IMG/VR virus record: IMGVR_UViG_3300027773_000184
Span: 1 to 41,260 of that record
Length of the DNA: 41,260 nucleotides
Reading direction: 5' to 3' (one strand)
From: a virus
Part shown: positions 14,846 to 20,223 of the stretch, piece after piece
Layout: every line of letters starts with the position of its first letter
Numbering within the stretch: position 1 is the stretch's first letter
Position numbers and translations under genes: made by a program
The notes under the pieces: model-generated
The model's database searches: none
What the model was told of the DNA's origin: nothing
Seen by the model: only the letters and a program-made list of their open reading frames with translations

Positions 14846-15079
14846 ATGCAAAAACTCTTTTTAAAGCCCGCCGTGCCGGGCGCGATCGTGCGCCAGCCAG
14901 ACCGCGACATGCGCCCGCTCGCGCAAGATGGAGAATGGGTGCAGGCCTCGACGTTCTGGCATCTGCGGCTTCTCAACGGCGACGTGATCGAGGCCGATCC
15001 GCCTAAGGAGTCTGCGGCTTCCGTTTCGTCCCCCGGTCTTTCCGTTGGGCCGTCGGAGGCAAAAGCCCCTGCCGCCTGA
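14846..15079 (+). CDS. DUF2635 family protein
   Basis: This 77-residue protein reads MQKLFLKPAVPGAIVRQPDR, then LAQDGEWVQASTFWHLRLLN and GDVIEADPP. The KPA-G--VR-P---R-L---G--V----FW-RRL-DGDV pattern is that of DUF2635, a small Mu-type tail protein gene nearly always found just before the sheath gene. The last 25 residues (Ser/Ala/Pro-rich) are unlike the family and are encoded by DNA that overlaps the 3' end of the antisense GIY-YIG gene by 77 bases. The C-terminus may therefore have been changed when that gene arrived. Confidence 0.8.
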   Translation: MQKLFLKPAVPGAIVRQPDRDMRPLAQDGEWVQASTFWHLRLLNGDVIEADPPKESAASVSSPGLSVGPSEAKAPAA

Positions 15080-15716
15080 GTTCGGCATTGCGTTTGCGCG
15101 CGGCGATAGCGGCCGCCGAGATGCGTTTGGTGAGTTCTGGCGAACGAGAGGCTTGGGCTTTCATGGCGCGCGCCGCGCGTTCTTCGGGAGACATCGCCTC
15201 ATATTCGGCCTTCATGCGGGCTGAGCGGAAGGCGGCCAATTGAGCTTTCGTTTCTTCGCTCATGTTTGCGGCGCGTGCTTTGGCGATCTCCGATTTTTGA
15301 TCTATAGACAAGCCAGATTGGCGCTGCTTAGCGATAGCTTCCCGCTCTTCTGGAGTGCGCGAGGCGTTCATAGCTTTCATCGCCTCACGTAATGAGGAAA
15401 TGCGCTGGACGCTTGGCGTATAATCTGAGTCTGTGTGGCCGCGAACAATCTGATTGTAAGCCTCTGCGCGGCGTTGCTCGATTAAAGCGACCTCCATCTG
15501 GCTTGCTGTGGCCCTGGAATCGAAAGTGCCTCTGATTTCGAAACGGAAGCAGTCCTCGCCGTATCTGCGAATTGCAGCGTAGAGCGGCAAGTCCTCTCCG
15601 TTGCGCGCTCGCCGCAAATGATCGCGCCAATGCCGCCAAGGCTTGATGGATTGACCAATGTAAACCGAACCATCGGCTGAATTGGTGATCTCATAAACAC
15701 TGAACGTATGCTTCAT
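15003..15716 (-). CDS. GIY-YIG endonuclease (free-standing homing-type)
   Basis: A 237-residue protein on the opposite strand to all neighbouring tail genes. The N-terminal GIY-YIG domain is visible: VYEITN at 7-12, VYIGQS at 18-23, HWRDHL around 29-34, LYAAIRRYGEDCFRFE at 45-60 and the catalytic glutamate E75 in SQMEVALIEQ. The C-terminal two thirds hold short basic helical repeats (TPEEREAIAKQRQS, SEETKAQLAAFRSARM, SPEERAARAMKAQ, SPELTKRISAAAIAARKRN) like nuclease-associated DNA-binding modules. It lies between DUF2635 and the sheath gene, a typical site for a homing endonuclease in a conserved late region. The start lacks a strong ribosome-binding site. It could spread itself or exclude related phages. 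Confidence 0.88.
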   Translation of the reverse strand: MKHTFSVYEITNSADGSVYIGQSIKPWRHWRDHLRRARNGEDLPLYAAIRRYGEDCFRFEIRGTFDSRATASQMEVALIEQRRAEAYNQIVRGHTDSDYTPSVQRISSLREAMKAMNASRTPEEREAIAKQRQSGLSIDQKSEIAKARAANMSEETKAQLAAFRSARMKAEYEAMSPEERAARAMKAQASRSPELTKRISAAAIAARKRNAELRRQGLLPPTAQRKDRGTKRKPQTP

Positions 15717-15748
15717 TTGTATCTTGCTCGTGAAAAAGGAGCTGAGCT

Positions 15749-17275
15749 GTGACTGTCTCGTTTAATAGAATGCCTACACAAACACGTGTACCATTCTTTT
15801 ATGCGGAAGTAAACGCCGGCCTCTCCTATTTTGCCGGTAATTCGAAGCACCTTATCATCGGCCAAAAGCTTTCCGCGGGCAGCGCGGCGGCGAATGTGCC
15901 GGTCATCGTGCAGACGAGCAATATCGAGGCGCTCTTCGGCGTGGGCTCGATGCTCGTCGATCAAATTTATACCGCGAAGGTCAACAATCCGGTTGGCGAG
16001 ATATGGGCTCTCCCCTTGGCCGATCCGGCGGGCGCCAGCGCCACGGGGCAAATCGCGCTCTCCGGCACGCCAACGCCCGGCACGCTTGTCGTTTACATCG
16101 CGGGCCAGAAGATCGCGATTGCCGTCACCGCCGCCGATACGCCAACGACGCTCGCCGCGGCGATGGCCGCGGCGATCAACGCGGGCTATGTCGATTTGAA
16201 TGGCAGGAGCCGCCTCTTCCCGGTCACCGCCGCCGTTGGCACCGGCACGCCGCCCGCAACGACCGTCGTGGTCACCGCCCGCCATGCGGGCTTGCAGCAC
16301 AATCTTGTCGCGATCGACAAGGATCTCGTGGGCGACGAAGGCCCGAACGCGGCGCTCATCGCCATCACCGGGATGGCGGGGGGCACCGGAACGCCAAGTC
16401 TGACCGCTGGCCTTGCCGCCTGCGGCTCGACCGAATTCGACATGATCTCTCTCCCCTATGCGGACACGACATCGCTCAATTCGCTGCGCGATTTCTTGGC
16501 CGATACGGGCGGGCGCTGGGATCCGACGGTTGATCTTTACGGCGGCGCTTTTACGGTCAATTTCGGCAATCTCTCGGCCCAATCGACCCTGGGCGCCGGG
16601 CGCAACGATCCGCATATGTCGATCATGGGCGTACAGTCCTCGCCGACCCCGCCCTGGGTATGGGCGGCGGCGATCGGCGCGCAGGTCCAGCTGCATAAAA
16701 ACCTTGGCGCCGATCTAGCGCAAGCTGGCGAAATCTCGCGCCCGATGCAGACGCTCATCTTGCTCGGCGTCAAGCCGCCGAAGCTTGTGTCGCAATATTG
16801 GGCGCAGTCCGACCGCAACACGCTCTATTACGACGGCATCTCGGCTTTTTATGTCACGCGCGACGGCCAGGTGGCGATTGACCGGCTCATCACAACCTAC
16901 CAGACGAATGCCTGGGGCGTCATCGATTCCACGTGGCTCGACATCGAGACGCTCTATCAGACTGCCTATGCGCTGCGCTATTTCAAGCTGATCATCACGC
17001 AATCTTATCCGCGCAGCGCCTTGGTGCCGGATAATCCCGGCGCGCTGCAGGGTTTTGTCACGCCCTCGGACATCAAGGCGACCCTGGCGCATGCTTATAG
17101 CGCGCTTGTCAAGGCGGGCGTGATGAAAAACGCGCAGCTCTTCGCCGACAGTCTTGTCGTCGAGCAGGCGGCCGATCCGAACCGCGTCAACGCCTATCTG
17201 CCGCTCGATGTCGTCAATCAGCTGCGCATCTTCGCCGCCAACGCCACGACCTTCCTTAACGCCGCCGCCAACTAA
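15749..17275 (+). CDS. Contractile tail sheath protein, Mu gpL family
   Basis: The 508-residue sheath subunit starts at GTG 15749, seven bases after AAGGAG. Family landmarks: the opening MPTQTRVPFFYAEVNAGLSY, IIGQKLSAGSAAANVPVIV, FGVGSMLVDQIYTAKVNNPV, FDMISLPYADTTSLNSLRDF, WVWAAAIGAQVQLHKNLGAD, LLGVKPPKLVSQYW and the C-terminal LPLDVVNQLRIFAANATTFL. This makes the phage a myovirus. A Mu-type gene order continues downstream (tube, chaperone, tape measure), with gcrA and a toxin-antitoxin module inserted before the tube. Confidence 0.95.
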   Translation: MTVSFNRMPTQTRVPFFYAEVNAGLSYFAGNSKHLIIGQKLSAGSAAANVPVIVQTSNIEALFGVGSMLVDQIYTAKVNNPVGEIWALPLADPAGASATGQIALSGTPTPGTLVVYIAGQKIAIAVTAADTPTTLAAAMAAAINAGYVDLNGRSRLFPVTAAVGTGTPPATTVVVTARHAGLQHNLVAIDKDLVGDEGPNAALIAITGMAGGTGTPSLTAGLAACGSTEFDMISLPYADTTSLNSLRDFLADTGGRWDPTVDLYGGAFTVNFGNLSAQSTLGAGRNDPHMSIMGVQSSPTPPWVWAAAIGAQVQLHKNLGADLAQAGEISRPMQTLILLGVKPPKLVSQYWAQSDRNTLYYDGISAFYVTRDGQVAIDRLITTYQTNAWGVIDSTWLDIETLYQTAYALRYFKLIITQSYPRSALVPDNPGALQGFVTPSDIKATLAHAYSALVKAGVMKNAQLFADSLVVEQAADPNRVNAYLPLDVVNQLRIFAANATTFLNAAAN

Positions 17276-17277
17276 AA

Positions 17278-17316
17278 TCCTTCTCCCCTCGCGGGAGAAT
17301 GGCAGGGATGAGGGGG
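17278..17316 (+). repeat. Hairpin/RBS repeat, short copy at 17.3 kb
   Basis: TCCTTCTCCCCTCGCGGGAG keeps the first stem, but the second stem is reduced to GGCAGG before GATGAGGGGG. The GAGGGGG lies six bases upstream of the gcrA ATG, so the repeat end is again the ribosome-binding site. Confidence 0.8.
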
Positions 17317-17321
17317 TGCTT

Positions 17322-17867
17322 ATGAAAGGCTGGACCGAGGAGCGCATCGCGCTCGCCGTCAAGCTCTGGGCCGAAGGCAAGACGGCAGCGGCCATCGCAG
17401 AGGCGATCGGCTGGGGCATGACCCGCAACGCCGTCATCGGCATGCTCAACCGCCGCAAGCTCAAGATCAATGGCAAGAAGGCCGGACCTGGGCGGGTGAG
17501 CAAGCTGGTTCTTGGAGCGCGCGCCCCAAAGCCGCATGCCCCTGCTAAGCGCCAGCTGCCAGCCATTCGCCCGGCAAGGGAAGAAACGATCTTCATCCCC
17601 CGCTGTGTGGTCCCGGCGCGGCCTTCGAGGCCTGCTTCGCAGTGTGCCATCTCGAAGAATGAGGCATCACCGGAAGCCGCAGAGCGCGTCCTTGCTCTGA
17701 AGCCAGGCCAGTGCCGCTATCCATTGGGGGATCCTTTAGACCCCGCGTTCCGCTTCTGCGCGGCGCCCATCAAGGCCGAAGGCAAGCCCTATTGCGCGGC
17801 GCACCACCGGCTTTGCCATCGCCCTTCTCCCTTCGCGGGAGAAGGTGGACGCGAAGCGGCCGGATGA
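17322..17867 (+). CDS. gcrA: GcrA-like cell-cycle regulator
   Basis: The 181-residue protein opens with WTEERIALAVKLWAEGKTAA, then TRNAVIGMLNRRKL, the DNA-binding domain of GcrA, the alphaproteobacterial regulator that binds RNA polymerase with sigma-70 and acts at promoters bearing CcrM-methylated GANTC. The C-terminal domain is also present: CRYPLGDPLDPAFRFCAAPI, then GKPYCAAHHRLC, with the four-cysteine/His pattern of the family. The linker (about 95-125) is encoded by DNA resembling a Rhizobiales palindrome. The last 15 residues come entirely from the hairpin repeat at 17822, whose TGA ends the gene. Start at 17322 uses the RBS of the preceding repeat. Phage copies of gcrA are known; this one could steer host or late phage transcription. 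Confidence 0.9.
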   Translation: MKGWTEERIALAVKLWAEGKTAAAIAEAIGWGMTRNAVIGMLNRRKLKINGKKAGPGRVSKLVLGARAPKPHAPAKRQLPAIRPAREETIFIPRCVVPARPSRPASQCAISKNEASPEAAERVLALKPGQCRYPLGDPLDPAFRFCAAPIKAEGKPYCAAHHRLCHRPSPFAGEGGREAAG

Positions 17868-17870
17868 GCG
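17822..17870 (+). repeat. Hairpin/RBS repeat overlapping the gcrA 3' end
   Basis: CCTTCTCCCTTCGCGGGAGA and GGACGCGAAGCGGCCGGATG are almost identical to the copy at 13781. Here the repeat is read through in the gcrA frame (RPSPFAGEGGREAAG) and the TGA of GGATGA stops the gene. The end is GATGAGCGG rather than GATGAGGGG, so the ribosome-binding signal for the next ORF is weaker. Confidence 0.85.
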
Positions 17871-17879
17871 GCTGGCCGC

Positions 17880-18146
17880 ATGACCCCGCTCGACATCTCC
17901 GCCGCCTTCGCGGTCTTTCTGCCGCCGTGGCTCTCGATCAATGCGGCTGGCCTCCTCATCGCCGCGCCAAACGTCGCGAATGAGTTTGCCGCCCGCCTTC
18001 ATTCAACGGCCCATTCATCTTTCGGCTGCGATGATCGGCGAGCCGCCCAGCCAGTCAAGGACGCGAGCCACGCGCGCGCCGCCTCCGGCGGTGCGAATGC
18101 ATCCTTGACTGGCCCGAAGCGGCCTCGCCGCAAAAAGCAGCCGTGA
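17880..18146 (+). CDS. Small hydrophobic ORF running into palindromic element copy 2
   Basis: An 88-residue frame. Residues 1-43 (MTPLDISAAFAVFLPPWLSI then NAAGLLIAAPNVANEFAARL) include a hydrophobic stretch that could be a membrane helix. Everything after residue 43 is encoded by the ~145-bp palindromic element at 18011 and ends at a stop within it. It may be a small membrane gene whose 3' end was replaced by the repeat, or a chance ORF. No family is recognised and coding status is uncertain. Confidence 0.35.
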   Translation: MTPLDISAAFAVFLPPWLSINAAGLLIAAPNVANEFAARLHSTAHSSFGCDDRRAAQPVKDASHARAASGGANASLTGPKRPRRKKQP

Positions 18147-18164
18147 GATGAATGGCAAAATCTG
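18011..18164. repeat. Palindromic ~145-bp element, copy 2 (inverted)
   Basis: Ends CCATTCATCTTTCGGCTGC and GCAGCCGTGAGATGAATGGC are inverted repeats; inner arms CAGTCAAGGACGC and GCATCCTTGACTGG form the second stem. Read on the minus strand, its ends and centre (GCACCGCCGGAGGCGGCGCG) match copy 1 and copy 3, so it is in the opposite orientation. The ATGGC-AATCTGA end is shared with copy 3. It sits between the 17880 ORF and the 3' end of the antitoxin gene, where it may act as a transcription barrier between converging genes. Confidence 0.85.
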
Positions 18165-18168
18165 AACG

Positions 18169-18540
18169 TCAGACGAGCCAAGACGGGTCGATTTCGAGCG
18201 CCTTGGCGATCTGCTCCAAGGTCTCCTTCGTGCCCCTGCGGCGCTTTGCTTCGATGTCGCTGATATAGCCCTGGCCAAGGCCAGTCCGCGAGGCGAGATC
18301 CATCTGGGTCAGGCCGCGCCATTTGCGGATCGCTTTCAAAAGACTATCGCCGCGCATCATCGCGTCTGAGACTTCTTGCGGAAGGATGGAATAGCGGCCC
18401 TCTTTGAGCGCGGTCATACGCTCCTCGGCGATCGCAATGTCTTGCAGCTCCTCTCGTGCTTCGAGCAGCGCTTCATATTCGGCGCGCGTAATGATGACGA
18501 GCTCCTCGCCGTTCGGCGCTTTGATGATTTGCGGTTCCAT
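18169..18540 (-). CDS. Antitoxin with Xre-type HTH (HigA-like)
   Basis: A 123-residue protein whose C-terminal half is an Xre-family helix-turn-helix: LKAIRKWRGLTQMDLASRTG, LGQGYISDIEAKRR, LEQIAKALEIDPSWL. The N-terminal half (NGEELVIITRAEYEALLEAR) has a Phd-like look common to antitoxins encoded after RelE-type toxins. The start at 18540 is chosen over one nine codons upstream because AGGAGG lies six to ten bases before it, inside the end of the toxin gene. It should neutralise the toxin and repress the pair by binding the operators at 18793-18843. Order toxin-antitoxin is that of higBA. Confidence 0.85.
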   Translation of the reverse strand: MEPQIIKAPNGEELVIITRAEYEALLEAREELQDIAIAEERMTALKEGRYSILPQEVSDAMMRGDSLLKAIRKWRGLTQMDLASRTGLGQGYISDIEAKRRRGTKETLEQIAKALEIDPSWLV

Positions 18541-18541
18541 T

Positions 18542-18793
18542 TCAGTGCCTCCTGTAGGTCTCCTCACCGCGTTTGCCGATATAGATGGCGAGGACGGTTG
18601 TTGAGTCTTCGGTAAAGATGACCCGGTACCGGCCGATGCGCAGGCGCAGTTCCGGCCGGCCTTTGAGCTTTTTCACGTCGCCCTTGCCGCTGATCGCATA
18701 GGCGGAAAGACCGGCCATAATCGCTTCTTGGCTAGAGGCTTCGATGGCGTCGAATTCTTTTGCGGCTGCGTGGGTGAAAGAGATCGTCTTCAT
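18542..18793 (-). CDS. RelE/HigB-like toxin
   Basis: An 83-residue protein of the RelE/ParE fold: MKTISFTHAAAKEFDAIEAS at the N-terminus, then VKKLKGRPELRLRIGRYRVI and FTEDSTTVLAIYIGKRGEET. The K-L-G-----R-R-G-YRV-F------V---I--RG pattern is the family signature. RelE-type members cut mRNA on the ribosome, but the target cannot be decided from sequence. The first codon overlaps the palindromic operator, so repression of the pair by the antitoxin is likely. The two genes read against the tail operon and are separated by one base. Confidence 0.85.
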   Translation of the reverse strand: MKTISFTHAAAKEFDAIEASSQEAIMAGLSAYAISGKGDVKKLKGRPELRLRIGRYRVIFTEDSTTVLAIYIGKRGEETYRRH

Positions 18794-18843
18794 GAGCGAT
18801 AATATCGCTCATCGCGGCGATAAAGTCAAGCGATAATATCGCT
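18793..18843. promoter_or_regulatory. Twin palindromic operators of the toxin-antitoxin pair
   Basis: AGCGATAATATCGCT occurs twice, at 18795-18809 (extended to 19 bp, 18793-18811, as TGAGCGATAATATCGCTCA) and at 18829-18843. Centres are 34 bp apart, roughly three helical turns. On the minus strand, TTGACT lies between the operators and TATTAT falls within the proximal one at a spacing of about 19, a plausible promoter for the toxin gene. The tail tube gene starts 16 bp beyond the distal operator on the other strand, so its transcription might also be affected. Confidence 0.8.
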
Positions 18844-18859
18844 ATTATAGAAGGAGGCC

Positions 18860-19252
18860 ATGACATTGCATCAGGCTGGAGGCCGAATCACCATCACCAT
18901 CGGCGGGGTGCGCTATTCGCCACGCGGCAAGGCGACGATCAAACCCGGCCGCCTGCATCATACGGCGCAGACGAACCATGATGGCACCGTCGCGCGTTCG
19001 ACGGCGGCGAAGCCCGCCGAGGCGGAGTTGACCTTCGACCGCGGCGCGGCCTCGAACGGCACGCAAAGGCCGAAATGGGACGAAGCCTTTCTCTTGCCCT
19101 TCTACGACATCTCGATCGCCGAGACCGACGCCAAGGTGCTGCATCTCTTCACAGGCGCGATGATCATCGGCGAGCCAACGATCGACACCGAGACCGGCGA
19201 GGTCACCGGGCTGTCGATTGCGACGGATAATTACACGCAGACGAGTCTCTAA
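18860..19252 (+). CDS. Tail tube protein, Mu gpM family
   Basis: The 130-residue product forms the inner tube of the contractile tail. Characteristic segments are GGRITITIGGVRYSPRGKAT near the N-terminus, then DISIAETDAKVLHLFTGAMI and IIGEPTIDTETGEVTGLSI. The ATG at 18860 has AAGGAGG only two bases upstream; the in-frame TTG at 18866 would have a better spacing of eight bases and may be the true start. It overlaps the next gene by one base. It follows the sheath gene in Mu-like order once the inserted gcrA and toxin-antitoxin genes are set aside. Confidence 0.9.
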   Translation: MTLHQAGGRITITIGGVRYSPRGKATIKPGRLHHTAQTNHDGTVARSTAAKPAEAELTFDRGAASNGTQRPKWDEAFLLPFYDISIAETDAKVLHLFTGAMIIGEPTIDTETGEVTGLSIATDNYTQTSL

Positions 19253-19623
19253 TGGCCAAAACCATCGAACTCACTGAGCCGATTAAAGGCCACCGCGGGC
19301 AGCCGATCAAGGCGGTCACGCTGCGCGAGCCCAAATATCTCGACTATATGGAGCTGGGCCTGCCAGTCGCCTGGATTTCGCTTGAGAGCGGCGGTTTCGA
19401 GCAGGAGGAGCCATCTCTCATTCAAAGATGGATCGAGCGGCTCTGCGACTGCGACCCGAACTTTCTGCCGCAGCTGAATTTGCGTGATACGCTTGCGTTA
19501 CGGAATGCGGTCACAAGTTTTTTCCGCGAGGCCCTGAATCCGGGGGAGCCGGGGCCGTCCACAAATTCGCAAGAGTCTTCGTCTTCTCCCTCGGCTGGGA
19601 CGTTCGAGCCGTCAAGGATATGA
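19252..19623 (+). CDS. Tail assembly chaperone (FluMu gp41-like), unshifted product
   Basis: A 123-residue protein resembling the phage tail assembly chaperone family (gp41 of FluMu): IELTEPIKGHRGQPIKAVTL, then REPKYLDYMELGLP and IERLCDCDPNFLPQLNLRDT. Position between tube and tape measure fits. After SFFREALNPGEP the frame becomes Ser-rich and probably non-conserved, whereas the -1 frame keeps a protein-like sequence. The functional long form is probably made by frameshifting at 19518-19524. Confidence 0.85.
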   Translation: MAKTIELTEPIKGHRGQPIKAVTLREPKYLDYMELGLPVAWISLESGGFEQEEPSLIQRWIERLCDCDPNFLPQLNLRDTLALRNAVTSFFREALNPGEPGPSTNSQESSSSPSAGTFEPSRI

Positions 19624-19706
19624 CGCTCTCCGAGATCTCGTTTTGGGCCGAAGCCTTGAACCGGCACGCGGAAGAAATGGACCATGGCCGAGGCCATCGC
19701 CGTTAA
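19524..19706 (+). CDS. Frameshift extension of the tail assembly chaperone (-1 frame)
   Basis: The heptamer T TTT TTC at 19518-19524 is in the right phase for the upstream gene (codons TTT at 19519 and TTC at 19522) for simultaneous -1 slippage. After slippage the reading continues in frame to TAA at 19704-19706, giving a fusion of about 151 residues. The extension contains VHKFARVFVFSLGWDVRAVK and MTLSEISFWAEALNRHAEEM, matching the second component (gpE'/gpT-like) of tail chaperone pairs. An independent start at ATG 19620 would give only 28 residues. The extension overlaps the start of the next gene by 23 bases. Confidence 0.75.
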   Translation, partial: PRGPESGGAGAVHKFARVFVFSLGWDVRAVKDMTLSEISFWAEALNRHAEEMDHGRGHRR

Positions 19707-20220
19707 GGTCGAATTCACCAAGGAGTTGTCGAAGCTCTTCGGCGAGGCTGCATCCGGAGCCTCTTATGCCGTTGCTAAGGCGGTTGACGAGGTGGGCAAC
19801 AAGACCAAGACGCAGGTCGTCCGCGCGGTGGCGGCGCAGGCCGGCGTCAAATATGGCCGCGCCCTTTCCGTCATCGGCTCGCGCCAAGCAATGGGGACCG
19901 GTAACGGCAGTTACGAGATCGTGGCGCGCGACGTGACCATGAGCCTCAAAGAATTTGCACCCCGCCAAGCGGCGGCGGGCGTAGAGGCCGCTCCTTGGGG
20001 CAAGCGGCGTGTGTTTGCCCATACCTTCATTGGCCCCAACGGCCATGTGTTCGTGCGGGTTGGAAAAGCGCGATTGCCGATCCGCAAGCTCTTCGGCCCG
20101 GCAATTCCGAAGGAGATGGTAAAGGACGAGGCGGAGGCGACGTTTTACCGCGCGGCAGGCGAGCTGCTCGCCCCCGCCGTCGAGAAATGGCTGCTGCGGC
20201 AGATCGCTAAGGACGCCTAG
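19684..20220 (+). CDS. Prophage minor tail protein Z-like
   Basis: The 178-residue protein resembles the gpZ minor tail protein family: VEFTKELSKLFGEAASGASY then AVAKAVDEVGNKTKTQVVRA, and VRVGKARLPIRKLFGPAIPK, with the R-PI--L-GP-----M motif typical of these proteins. In lambda gpZ helps complete the tail end that joins the head; in this group of phages it is often encoded just before the tape measure gene, as here. The stop is followed three bases later by the tape measure ATG. Confidence 0.8.
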   Translation: MAEAIAVKVEFTKELSKLFGEAASGASYAVAKAVDEVGNKTKTQVVRAVAAQAGVKYGRALSVIGSRQAMGTGNGSYEIVARDVTMSLKEFAPRQAAAGVEAAPWGKRRVFAHTFIGPNGHVFVRVGKARLPIRKLFGPAIPKEMVKDEAEATFYRAAGELLAPAVEKWLLRQIAKDA

Positions 20221-20223
20221 ACG

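Noticed and set aside
13781-17870. Hairpin repeats as rho-independent terminators
   Set aside because: No T-run follows any copy, and three of them lead straight into a ribosome-binding site for the next gene.
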